DNA from: Alteromonadaceae bacterium
GTDB taxonomy: Bacteria; Pseudomonadota; Gammaproteobacteria; Enterobacterales; Alteromonadaceae
DNA: 64,000 nucleotides
Assembly: GCA_013373625.1 (NCBI GenBank)
Contig: JABXHM010000016.1
Span: 1 to 64,000, forward strand
Reading direction: 5' to 3'
Under the pieces are notes generated by a model that searched no databases, had not been told where the DNA came from, and saw only the letters and a list, made by a program, of their open reading frames with translations. The position numbers and the translations under genes were made by a program. Positions 1 to 7,850 of the stretch are shown here, in pieces. How positions within the stretch are numbered: the stretch's first letter is position 1; every line of letters starts with the position of its first letter.

Positions 1-44
1 AATACGTTTTTCCATTGATTGGGATCCACTCGTTTTATATTGAT

Positions 45-146
45 TTACAACTGCTTAGCTTGTTTTTCAAGATAATGTCTGGCACTGGCATCCGCACTTA
101 AGCTGCTGGCTTTCAGGTAGGCCTCTCGGGTAAGAGCTTTGGCTCC
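45..146 (-). pseudogene. Possible gene remnant: C-terminal tail of a sigma-factor-like protein
   Basis: On the minus strand, 33 codons run from just after an in-frame TAA (147-149) to a TAA stop at 45-47. They have no start codon or ribosome-binding site. The translated tail contains AYLKASSLSADASARHYLEK, which resembles the helical C-terminal repeat of ECF sigma factors with a TPR-like tail, where an amino-acid-alanine-glutamate-arginine helix ends the protein. The resemblance is from memory and the piece is short, so the family is a guess. It could equally be chance. Confidence 0.25.
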
Positions 147-180
147 TTACTTCATTTGACAGAAAACAAACATAAAACGA

Positions 181-2370
181 CTAACATTGCCTGCTTTGAC
201 GTCGATTTAACCAGCCCATTAGCGTTAAGCTTAAGGCGAACAATGCAGTTGTTCCAGACGCTGACACCGCATTAGAGGGAAGGCCAGAACGAGTATCTGT
301 AATCAATAACGATAAATAACTGCTCTGCATATTAAAACCATCAACATACGCAACAGACCATTCAAAACCAGACGCCAAACCATCAACAGTATAATTGCTC
401 ATATCAGTCCAGTCGAAGCCCAACCCTCCATCAAAGTTAAAAGCATCAGCAGTTAAGAAGGTAAAAAGGTCATTATTCTGAGCCAGGTAGCTATCATCAA
501 ACAAAAAGTCGAAGTGGCTAGTATCAAATAATGTGACTTCGCCCTGAACTTCAAGCATGTCGAACGAGAGGCTATCTTGAATTTCAGTTACCTGAGTGCC
601 CATCATGTAGACGTCACCTAACATAATAAGCGTGCCCGGTGAGTTGCCTGGATTAACCGTTGCGAGTTCACCTATGGTGATGCTGTCGGCAATAATGGAG
701 CCAATCCCATTTATACTGCCGGCGCTAATATTCACAATACTCTGGCTGATTGTGCCATCAATCGTGGTAACGGCTAGCTCACCAGTTTGCACATAAGCGC
801 CAGTTCCATTGACGTTGCTACCCGTATTAACAATAAACTCACTTGAAAAAAGCTTCCCTCTTCGGTTTACAAAATTACTATTACTAAGTGTGCCGTTGTT
901 GGTCAGTGTGCCACTATTGGTAAACGTACCTTGATTTTCAAGCAAGTTTTCGTTTATCAAAGTGCCGTTATTGTTCAACTTGCCCCCTCTATTATTAGTC
1001 AGGGTGCCGCTACTACTATTGGTCAGCGTGCCACTGTTTGTTAGTGTGCTGCCAGCCTGATTGGTTAACGTATCGTTATTAAATAGTGAGCCGGTATTGG
1101 TAATTGTATCGTCGTTAGTCAAACTACCATTGCTGGTGAACGCACCGTTGTTCATCATCGTAACGACCGCAGATGATGAAGCACCATTGTGCAGCGGGCC
1201 ACTGGTGGTCATGGTGCCTTCATTAATCAGTGTGCCGTAATTCAGTATTGTATTGCTTATCAGAGTACCGCCAGAATTGTTGGTTAAGGTGCCTCCATCA
1301 GAAAGCTGCATTGAATCCAGCGTGTTTAACATGCTGTTATTGGTTACTTTACCATCGTTGTCCACATATAACTCTTGGGTAATCGAACCGTTATTAGTTA
1401 TTGTGCCACCATTGTTGTACAAACGACCTGCTGTATCGCGAGCAGCACTAGAAGTTAGTGAGCCTTCGTTGTTCAGCGTTCCAGAGTTAAAAATTCTCGC
1501 GTTGTTCACCATAACACTGTTATTGTTTAGCGTGCCGCTATTGTATTGGTCTGCGTATACATTCTGCATATTGCCATTATTTGTCAGGGTAGCGTTGTTA
1601 TTCAAGGTGCCGTGAGACATGTAAAGACTACCGCCGGCATTAATATCGAGCTTGTTGTCATTATTGAGTATTGAATTACAACATTCCGAGGAAACTGTCC
1701 CGTTATCCTTGATAGTCAGCGTACCATCGTTATTAAAGTTACCCATTTGATAAAACGAATCATGGACATTCACCGTGCCATAATTGTTTAGCGTACCCCA
1801 ATTAGAAGTTTGTGGTCGCCCAATACTAATAGCACTTCCATTCGAATCTATGACGTTTAGGCTGACACCAGGGTTGACGTTAATCACGCCACCCAGATTA
1901 TTGTTCAACACTCCGCCTGTGTGGTTAGTTAATCTGAAACTGGTGTTAATTGTGCCATCATTGTTTAGCACACCACCGTCATAATTGTTCAGCACACTGT
2001 TGTTATTCAGCGTGCCCTGATTGTGCAAAGTGCCTCCAATATTGACATCTAATTGCCCGGCATTGAATGCGTTGCCACTATAGTAAACGGCGCTGTTGTC
2101 CGATAAGTTGTTATTCAACACACCCGTTAAAGTGTTTTGCAATGAACCGGCTTCAACAATAATGATATTACCGAGGTTATCAAATGCCACCGCATTTTCA
2201 TTGCTCCCTGTAACAGTGATGGTAGAACCCAGCGGATTCGGTGCGGGTGAAATCTGCTCGGCATGAACCAGCAAAGGGGCACTAAAAACAAAAGTCGCCA
2301 AAAATATAATTGAGAGATAATTATGAATTATGTCATAACGAGAACTGTGACGCCGTTTTGAATTATACAA
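181..2370 (-). CDS. Secreted Asn/Thr-rich repeat protein with PEP-CTERM-like sorting tail
   Basis: This is a 729-residue exported protein. A hydrophobic signal segment lies at about residues 18-37 with a likely cleavage after VHA. Residues about 75-500 are an irregular tandem array of short units of the type GTLNNNGTLTN, as in beta-helical adhesin-like surface proteins. A segment containing NPGNSPGTL follows, a phrase common in autotransporter passengers and PEP-CTERM proteins. The last 30 residues have the tripartite sorting-signal layout: a short motif (VSASGTTALFALS), a hydrophobic helix and a basic end (LNRRQSRQC). The usual proline of the motif is serine here. If the signal is genuine, an exosortase elsewhere in the genome would cleave it for anchoring or export with exopolysaccharide. 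No such enzyme is in the window. The repeats explain the repetitive DNA here. The specific role is unknown. Confidence 0.8.
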   Translation of the reverse strand: MYNSKRRHSSRYDIIHNYLSIIFLATFVFSAPLLVHAEQISPAPNPLGSTITVTGSNENAVAFDNLGNIIIVEAGSLQNTLTGVLNNNLSDNSAVYYSGNAFNAGQLDVNIGGTLHNQGTLNNNSVLNNYDGGVLNNDGTINTSFRLTNHTGGVLNNNLGGVINVNPGVSLNVIDSNGSAISIGRPQTSNWGTLNNYGTVNVHDSFYQMGNFNNDGTLTIKDNGTVSSECCNSILNNDNKLDINAGGSLYMSHGTLNNNATLTNNGNMQNVYADQYNSGTLNNNSVMVNNARIFNSGTLNNEGSLTSSAARDTAGRLYNNGGTITNNGSITQELYVDNDGKVTNNSMLNTLDSMQLSDGGTLTNNSGGTLISNTILNYGTLINEGTMTTSGPLHNGASSSAVVTMMNNGAFTSNGSLTNDDTITNTGSLFNNDTLTNQAGSTLTNSGTLTNSSSGTLTNNRGGKLNNNGTLINENLLENQGTFTNSGTLTNNGTLSNSNFVNRRGKLFSSEFIVNTGSNVNGTGAYVQTGELAVTTIDGTISQSIVNISAGSINGIGSIIADSITIGELATVNPGNSPGTLIMLGDVYMMGTQVTEIQDSLSFDMLEVQGEVTLFDTSHFDFLFDDSYLAQNNDLFTFLTADAFNFDGGLGFDWTDMSNYTVDGLASGFEWSVAYVDGFNMQSSYLSLLITDTRSGLPSNAVSASGTTALFALSLTLMGWLNRRQSRQC

Positions 2371-2399
2371 AGTGAGGGATGCCTTATCGCTTATTTAAA

Positions 2400-2409
2400 T
2401 TGTATACAA
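2400..2409. promoter_or_regulatory. Palindrome upstream of the repeat-protein gene
   Basis: The perfect palindrome TTGTATACAA lies 30 bases upstream of the start of the secreted repeat protein. Cores of the type GTATAC are common operator centres for GntR-family regulators, but no such regulator is nearby. The assignment as an operator is inference. Confidence 0.25.
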
Positions 2410-3166
2410 TGTAATTTAAACAAACATTAATAGAATGTATTTTAAGAGTGCACTATGTACGCCAACTTGCGATGTATCTGAAGACCACGTGAATTAGGCT
2501 ACAGGTTTTTCGCATTTTTCAGAGTTGAAATACACATTCACCTTTTAAATCAACATACTTAAAAATAATTATTATACTGAGATAATTTTTTATAAAATGT
2601 GTTTATTGCACTCCGCTAACCTCCCGACACCTTCAAAAATAAAAAGTGTAAACAAAACCGACAGTTAAAAAATTTAAAACCTAACTAAATACCAAGCCTA
2701 ATCAGTAAATAAACTTTGCTTTTAAAAAACCACCCAGTGATGACCCGCATAATATTTTTTACTTGTACAAAAGTATTCCCAGTAACATACCGGTAGAAAT
2801 TCCAATTTATTTTTATATTGCAAAAATCATTCATTTTTATAAAAAAAACAGACTAAAATTAAAAAACGCGATATTGAGTGAATCCCGATGAAATCAAAGG
2901 AGCATGTTGAAAGTGCTTTCAGGTAAGCAGGGTATTAGGTTTGCGTGGCTGAATTAACTTTAAGCGCATGCATAGCCGTATTAGGTTTCACGTTTAATAA
3001 AGCTTACCCATCATTCCGTCTCTATAAGCTAACTTCTTGCTATTCGCTTTATTTCCGAAAGATGATCCGAGTTATTAAGCCCCTTAAGCACTAGCCTTTA
3101 TGCACGCAGACTCTAACTATAGGTTAACCGGGATCACTTTATTGCCAGTTATGTAGTCGCTAAAAA
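2410..3166. other. AT-rich gene-free stretch
   Basis: No credible reading frame, RNA gene or terminator was found in this stretch of about 750 bases. It is markedly AT-rich, especially around 2540-2880. It probably holds the promoter of the secreted repeat protein and decayed DNA leading into the nth remnant at 3167. Confidence 0.6.
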
Positions 3167-3400
3167 AGCATCGCCGTGGGCGCGCACATTTACCGCGTAT
3201 CAAACCGCACCAAATTTGCTATGGTCAAAAATGTCGATAAAGTCGAAGATAAACTCCTGAAGGTTGTCGTAAAAGCGTTCAAAGTTGATGTGCGCCACTG
3301 GCAAATTTTGCATGGCCGCTACACCTGTATTGCGCGCAAGCCGCGCTGTGGTTCCCGTATTATTGAAGACTTCTGTAAGTTTAACGTAGAAACCGGGTAA
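3167..3400 (+). pseudogene. nth: 5'-truncated endonuclease III (nth) remnant 1
   Basis: The frame from 3167 encodes about 77 residues matching the last third of endonuclease III, for example KVEDKLLKVVVKAFKVDV and LHGRYTCIARKPRCGS, ending in a normal stop. The first two thirds, with the helix-hairpin-helix and the catalytic lysine, are absent, and an in-frame TAA lies just upstream. The catalytic aspartate position (VDTHIFR in E. coli) reads VGAHIYR. Of the four cysteines that bind the 4Fe-4S cluster, the third is arginine (CGSR instead of CGSC). It cannot encode an active glycosylase. A related fragment lies at 5440-5550 in the same orientation. Confidence 0.85.
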
Positions 3401-3463
3401 GGTTGCGCATGAGCAAGTTAACGACACTCCCTCAAGCGCATTCAAGAGATAAACCATCTTTGC

Positions 3464-3916
3464 CTACAGCTCAACAGACATAATCTGCCAATCTGACTCA
3501 AGCGTTGCACCATGACGCATATAAAACTGTTTAGCGGCAGTGTTACTGGTTAGTACTTCCCACTTTATTTTTGAGCAATGGCTTTTTTGTGCCACATTCT
3601 GCACGGCGGTCAGTAATTGACAGCCAAGTCCTAAACGACGGTATTGACCAGCAACATATAGCTCTTTAATCACTAGCCAAGAGCTCAAATCGTAGGTGAA
3701 AGGCTGAAAAAAATAAACCAGAATTCCCTCTACACGCTTATCGACTATAGCAACTAACACTCCAATGCTCTTTTGTTCAAACAGGTGGTGTCTGAGTTCA
3801 GGTAAACCTACCCGGAACTTGCGAATATACCCTTCGAAAATGGCAAGCTCTTTCATGAGTTGCAGAATACGAGCGCAATCATGCAATTGCGCTTTTCTAA
3901 TAGTTACATTACTCAT
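3464..3916 (-). CDS. GNAT family N-acetyltransferase
   Basis: This 150-residue protein has a single GNAT fold. The acetyl-CoA pyrophosphate loop is seen as YRRLGLGCQLL at about residues 97-107, preceded by the strand IKELYV and followed by the helix around NTAAKQFYMRHGA, which is typical of the C-terminal half. The N-terminal phrase MKELAIFEGY resembles diamine and thialysine N-acetyltransferases, so a small-amine substrate is possible but not shown. The start overlaps the end of the rhodanese gene by 8 bases, so the two are probably co-transcribed and translationally coupled. It is the last gene of a two-gene operon divergent from an FtrA-type regulator. Confidence 0.85.
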   Translation of the reverse strand: MSNVTIRKAQLHDCARILQLMKELAIFEGYIRKFRVGLPELRHHLFEQKSIGVLVAIVDKRVEGILVYFFQPFTYDLSSWLVIKELYVAGQYRRLGLGCQLLTAVQNVAQKSHCSKIKWEVLTSNTAAKQFYMRHGATLESDWQIMSVEL

Positions 3917-4307
3917 CAGATTTTAATTCAAAACCTTCGTCAACCCAGCCTGTCACTCCGCCAATCATCTTTTTCACAGGGCGCCCTAACCTGGCTAATT
4001 TGATAGCTGCCTTTTCTGTTGCATTGCAATGAGGGCCTGCGCAATACACAACAAAAACAGTATCTTGTGGATAGTCTTGCAACGCTTGTTTGTTAATCGA
4101 TGTGTAAGGCATGAGGGTAGCACCCTCTATATAGCCTTTTTTAGCGGTTTCCAATCCTCTGACATCCAGCAAAACAAAGTCGTATAAATTATTGTTCATA
4201 GCATAATGAACATCCCAACAATCTGTTTCAAACCGTTGTAAAGACTGAAAATATTCTAAGGCTTCCGAACTGGAAGCCGGTTTTGGCCTAACTACTGCTG
4301 AATGCAT
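3909..4307 (-). CDS. Single-domain rhodanese-like sulfurtransferase
   Basis: This 132-residue protein has one rhodanese domain. The strand FVLLDVRGLET and the active-site loop YCAGPHCNATEKAA, with the presumed persulfide cysteine, are recognisable, followed by the closing motif MIGGVTGWVDEGF. I chose the ATG at 4307 because AGGAG (4313-4317) sits at proper distance. An in-frame ATG eight codons further upstream lacks such a site. Single-domain rhodaneses move sulfane sulfur or bind cyanide or thiols. The gene is divergent from an FtrA-type regulator, an arrangement I recall from other proteobacteria, which suggests that the regulator controls it. The substrate is unknown. Confidence 0.88.
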   Translation of the reverse strand: MHSAVVRPKPASSSEALEYFQSLQRFETDCWDVHYAMNNNLYDFVLLDVRGLETAKKGYIEGATLMPYTSINKQALQDYPQDTVFVVYCAGPHCNATEKAAIKLARLGRPVKKMIGGVTGWVDEGFELKSDE

Positions 4308-4438
4308 AGAAACTCCTGCTGTTGATTCCAATATTTTGCTTGCGCAGAAGTATTATTGGTTGAAACACGCCTTTTTAAAATCGTCCAAATAGACTACTAT
4401 CGATAATATTAAGACATAAATATTCAGCATTGCATCGA

Positions 4439-5398
4439 ATGAAAGTAACCATACTCGTCCTGGAAAAATTATCCCTGTTTGAATTAGCGTGCGCCGTTGA
4501 ACTATTTGCTTTGCCCAGAGAGGAACTTAGCGATTGGTATGAAACCAGTATAGTGTCTTTAAACAGTCGTATTTTTGATGGTTTATGTGGCTCTCAATTT
4601 ATATGTGAGCAACGAGATAAACTCCCGGCATGTGATTTAATTGTAATCCCAAGTTTTCCAGTCAGTTCACAGCATGTAGATGAAAACGTTAAGCGAGAAG
4701 TACTGGCTCATGTTAACGCCGGCGGCAGAGTCATCAGTTTTTGTTCAGGCTCATTTTTATTGGCTGAATTGGGTTTGTTAAACAAAAGAGAAGCGACAAC
4801 ACACTGGAAATACGCTGAAGCATTTCAACAACGTTTTCCCCATATTAATTATCGAGAGGACATACTATATACCTATGACGGAACTATTGGCTGCTCTGCA
4901 GGCAGTGCCGCTGGAATAGATCTCGGAATAGAAGTTATTCGGCAGGATTATGGTCACAATATTGCCAACAGTGTCGCCCGCAGACTCGTATTACCCGCCC
5001 ATAGAAGTGGTGGACAAGCACAATTTGTAGAAAAGCCGTTACTAACAACAAAATCAATGTTATCAAGTACATTGGACTGGGCTGTTGTTAATTTAACCTC
5101 GAACCTGACCATCAAAGATATAGCAGATAAAGCCAATATGACGAGGCGTACCTTTGACAGGCATTTCAAAAAGCATTACAACATGACTCCCCTGGACTGG
5201 CTTCTCCAAAGGAAATTAGACATTGCAAAAACGCTGTTGGAAAGTACACATCACTCCATTGAGAATATTGCTGAGCAATCAGGTTTCGAGTCAGCAGTCA
5301 CCTTAAGGCACAATTTTAAGAAATACTTATCAATCTCGCCAAGGGACTACCGAGCCAGATTTAAAAGTAACATTAAAGCGCAGTGCCGTATGACCTAG
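4439..5398 (+). CDS. ftrA: GlxA/FtrA-type transcriptional regulator (DJ-1/PfpI plus AraC HTH)
   Basis: The protein has 319 residues. An N-terminal DJ-1/PfpI-like domain (about 1-185) carries the elbow SFCSGSFLLAELG with its cysteine and the phrase EATTHWKYAEAF, both typical of the GlxA family. A C-terminal AraC helix-turn-helix pair (about 215-310) follows, with NMTRRTFDRHFKKHYNMTPL and the family signature ending in ISPRDYR. The PfpI domain is thought to sense a ligand and is not a working amidase or protease in this family. ATG 4439 is preferred over TTG 4430, although no clear ribosome-binding site is seen. It probably controls the divergent rhodanese-GNAT operon. The symbol is by resemblance only. 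Confidence 0.85.
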   Translation: MKVTILVLEKLSLFELACAVELFALPREELSDWYETSIVSLNSRIFDGLCGSQFICEQRDKLPACDLIVIPSFPVSSQHVDENVKREVLAHVNAGGRVISFCSGSFLLAELGLLNKREATTHWKYAEAFQQRFPHINYREDILYTYDGTIGCSAGSAAGIDLGIEVIRQDYGHNIANSVARRLVLPAHRSGGQAQFVEKPLLTTKSMLSSTLDWAVVNLTSNLTIKDIADKANMTRRTFDRHFKKHYNMTPLDWLLQRKLDIAKTLLESTHHSIENIAEQSGFESAVTLRHNFKKYLSISPRDYRARFKSNIKAQCRMT

Positions 5399-5439
5399 AT
5401 ACTTATTACTAGCTCTAATTAACTGACCACACAAATAGC

Positions 5440-5550
5440 CTCCGACAAGTTATCTTATGCGGTCGCTATGCCTGTACCGCGCGTAAAATTCGCGTGACTT
5501 GCGTATCATTGAAAACTTGGTGCAAATTTAAAGAAAAGGCTGAGCAACCT
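5440..5550 (+). pseudogene. nth: Endonuclease III (nth) 3' remnant 2, frameshifted
   Basis: This short stretch encodes the end of endonuclease III: ILCGRYACTARKIR, then a frame change, then RIIENL, then back to KFKEKAEQ. Against the fragment at 3167-3400 the DNA shows a one-base deletion after the ARKIR codons and a compensating insertion near 5519-5521. In the corrected frame the third cluster cysteine is again arginine (LRIIENL), as in the first remnant. Everything upstream of the last 40 or so codons is missing. It lies directly behind the FtrA-type regulator, in the same orientation as remnant 1. Confidence 0.75.
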
Positions 5551-5661
5551 GCGCAGACGGTAATGTCTTTATCAGCAGTTTTTCAGCCTTACCCTGCTGC
5601 TTACAGCGGTTTGATAAGACCGAGGGAGCACAATGATGCAATTATCAATGAGACTGAACAT

Positions 5662-6321
5662 TTAGCGTTCAGTCGACTCCAGATTATTAATAAATTGCGC
5701 CATGCTAACTAAACGCGCACCAACTATAAATTGAATGACGTTTTTTACCCAGGAAGTGTTGATATTGTTGTAGTTCAGTTTGGTCAAAAACCATGTTGTC
5801 GCAACAAAAAGTACCACCGACGACACCCCATAAAACCAAACCATATGTGGTGCTAAGTGCTCAAACAAGTCTACTCCCAGTATGACGTCAAACCCGATAA
5901 ACACATATGCCATATAAAATGGCACAGACATAAACAATAACTTGGTTAATTGCAATTTATGCGCACACAGGCGATACATATCCTTCTGCAATTCACTCAC
6001 CGGCTTTGTATAATCAACGCTTGACACCAACACGATTTGACCAATATTTCCAGCAAGCCCGACAATCGCGAAAACACTCAGGATAACAGCTGATATCTTT
6101 GCCGCTGAGACACTGAAATCGTTGCCAATATATTGTCCTAAAACAACGATAATGCAGAAAAACACGGCGCTTTCAATTATGCGCGCCCACTTCATGTTGG
6201 TCAGTGCTTTCATTTGTTTATTCACCTTCATTTCTGTCAACATAGTTTGGTTAATTGTGATCGCAGCGACACTGTCATTGTTTTGTTGCTGCCAGGTGTT
6301 TCTAAAATCATCTAAGTTCAT
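5662..6321 (-). CDS. Four-helix membrane protein, candidate anti-sigma partner
   Basis: This 219-residue protein has a soluble N-terminus of about 50 residues (MNLDDFRNTWQQQN...) and four hydrophobic segments, at roughly 55-75, 80-100, 135-155 and 165-185. I chose ATG 6321 because AGGAG (6329-6333) precedes it and because the sigma factor ends two bases earlier. No named domain is recognised. It follows an ECF sigma gene with almost no gap, which is the usual position of an anti-sigma factor, and the cytoplasmic N-terminus could hold the sigma. It lacks an obvious zinc-binding HxxxCxxC motif, so any anti-sigma role is inference from position. Confidence 0.75.
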   Translation of the reverse strand: MNLDDFRNTWQQQNNDSVAAITINQTMLTEMKVNKQMKALTNMKWARIIESAVFFCIIVVLGQYIGNDFSVSAAKISAVILSVFAIVGLAGNIGQIVLVSSVDYTKPVSELQKDMYRLCAHKLQLTKLLFMSVPFYMAYVFIGFDVILGVDLFEHLAPHMVWFYGVSSVVLFVATTWFLTKLNYNNINTSWVKNVIQFIVGARLVSMAQFINNLESTER

Positions 6322-6322
6322 A

Positions 6323-6829
6323 TTAAGACTCCTGTGCTTCAAACTGATGTTTTAAAGCTTGTTTAATTCGGCCAATGCGCGTGGCAACATTGGTTTTACT
6401 TATGCCTAAACTATTCGCTATGTTCTCGTAGGGTTCACTTTCCAAATAAAGCAGCATGATCGCTTTATTCAACGTGTCGAGTTGGCCAATAAATTGATAT
6501 AACAGCCTTATCTCTTCGCTTCGCTCTCCTCTCTGAGAGAGGTCAGCAAGCTGGACAATACACTCTTCATTAGCATTGACTTTATCCACTCGCTTACTGT
6601 CTTTGCGGTAGTAAGAAATAGCCACATTTAATGCTATACGGTACATCCACGTTGAAAATTTGTATGTTGCGTCGTAGCTGTCATAAGCCAGCCACATGGT
6701 TGTTAATATCTCCTGGGCAAGGTCTTGTCGCTCATCCTGATGCTGGCAATAAGCGTTCACTACCTTGTAAACAATGCCCTTATGTTGTTCCATTGACTGG
6801 GCAAATAGCGTTTTCTTAGTTGTATTCAT
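6323..6829 (-). CDS. ECF-family RNA polymerase sigma factor
   Basis: The 168-residue protein has the two-domain ECF layout. Region 2 is at about 10-80, with QDERQDLAQEI and KFSTWMYRIALNVAISYYRK, the core-binding and -10 recognition helices. Region 4 is at about 115-165, with ANSLGISKTNVATRIGRIKQ, the -35 recognition helix-turn-helix. It would direct RNA polymerase to a small extracytoplasmic-stress regulon. The gene downstream encodes a membrane protein that may restrain it. ECF sigma factors often control their own promoter, but I could not identify that promoter upstream. Confidence 0.92.
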   Translation of the reverse strand: MNTTKKTLFAQSMEQHKGIVYKVVNAYCQHQDERQDLAQEILTTMWLAYDSYDATYKFSTWMYRIALNVAISYYRKDSKRVDKVNANEECIVQLADLSQRGERSEEIRLLYQFIGQLDTLNKAIMLLYLESEPYENIANSLGISKTNVATRIGRIKQALKHQFEAQES

Positions 6830-7462
6830 TCACTCTTACCAATCCATCATTTGTTGTCATCCAATTTCCTGCCCGGCTCATAGCAAAATTACTATGTGTA
6901 ATAGCAGTGTATTCTTGTATATTTGCCATCACTATCGCCGGTGCTGTTTGCAGGTATTGCTTGTTTCAATGCTGTTGTTGCGTGCTCTATAAATATAGCC
7001 ATTTAACCTCCTGGATAATACTTACCTCAACTTGTTATCCAGTTATTCGCAACAACTCTGAAATAGTCACAAGTTTTTTAGTAAAAATTTTATGAGGAAG
7101 ACAAAAAGCCAACTAAGAAAAGAAAATGATTGAAAGTACATAACACTCTGGATGTACATTTAAATCACGGATTAGTAGGTTGGATACCTGGGATATGCCC
7201 CCTTTTCACCGCTCACTTGTGAATAAAAACAATTAGCTTTGATGAAACAACCAATATATAAGCCTGCATATTCAGCGCAGACTATATGGTTTTGATCTGA
7301 ATATTCATTCCATGAGCAGCACTGACGAATCACTAAATGCAGCCATAACCCCTTACCTAATTTAGGTTTTTACTTTAAACCCACTTAATCGAAGCACCAT
7401 TCACTGTCATAATGCTGACAAACATCGTTGCTAAACTGAGAATGTAAATTAAGGAGTTATGT
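6830..7462. other. Intergenic region between ECF sigma gene and gloA
   Basis: About 630 bases separate the divergent sigma-factor and gloA genes. I see no convincing reading frame or RNA gene. It must contain both promoters. AAGGAG at 7451-7456 is the gloA ribosome-binding site. Confidence 0.6.
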
Positions 7463-7846
7463 ATGCGTATGTTACACACGATGTTACGCGTGAAAGATTT
7501 AGACACCTCACTGAAATTCTACGTCGACACAATGGGTATGAAGTTGTTGCGTCAAAGTGAGAATACCGAGTATGAATACACCCTTGCTTTTGTAGGTTAT
7601 GCCGATGAAAGCGAACAGGCGGTACTGGAGCTCACCTACAACTGGGGCGACAACCAATATGACATGGGCAATGCCTATGGGCACGTAGCATTCGCCGTCG
7701 ACGATATTTATGCATTTTGCAAAAAACTTGAAGCCAAAGGCGCCGATGTTTACCGCAAGCCCGGGCCAGTGAAAGGCGGCAAAACGGTCATTGCGTTTGT
7801 TCGCGATCCTGATGGTTATGCTATTGAGTTAATTCAACCTGAGTAA
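7463..7846 (+). CDS. gloA: Lactoylglutathione lyase (glyoxalase I)
   Basis: Glyoxalase I converts the hemithioacetal of methylglyoxal and glutathione to S-lactoylglutathione in the cytoplasm. The 127-residue protein keeps the metal ligands at the same numbers as E. coli GloA: His5, Glu56, His74 and Glu122. It shows the family ends [14 protein letters not shown] and [12 protein letters not shown]. These features point to the nickel-type bacterial enzyme. AAGGAG sits seven bases upstream of the ATG. glpQ starts four bases after the stop, so the two are likely one operon. Confidence 0.96.
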   Translation: MRMLHTMLRVKDLDTSLKFYVDTMGMKLLRQSENTEYEYTLAFVGYADESEQAVLELTYNWGDNQYDMGNAYGHVAFAVDDIYAFCKKLEAKGADVYRKPGPVKGGKTVIAFVRDPDGYAIELIQPE

Positions 7847-7850
7847 TCAC

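Noticed and set aside
900..2100. Dense short repeats resembling a repeat array or CRISPR
   Set aside because: The repeats are in frame and encode the Asn/Thr-rich units of the secreted protein. Unit lengths and spacers are irregular, with no constant repeat.
3200..3457. 85-residue minus-strand frame over the nth remnant
   Set aside because: It is antisense to recognisable nth codons and has no ribosome-binding site or known motif.
5494..5712. 72-residue plus-strand frame after the FtrA-type gene
   Set aside because: Its start lies inside the frameshifted nth remnant, and the rest shows no conserved pattern.
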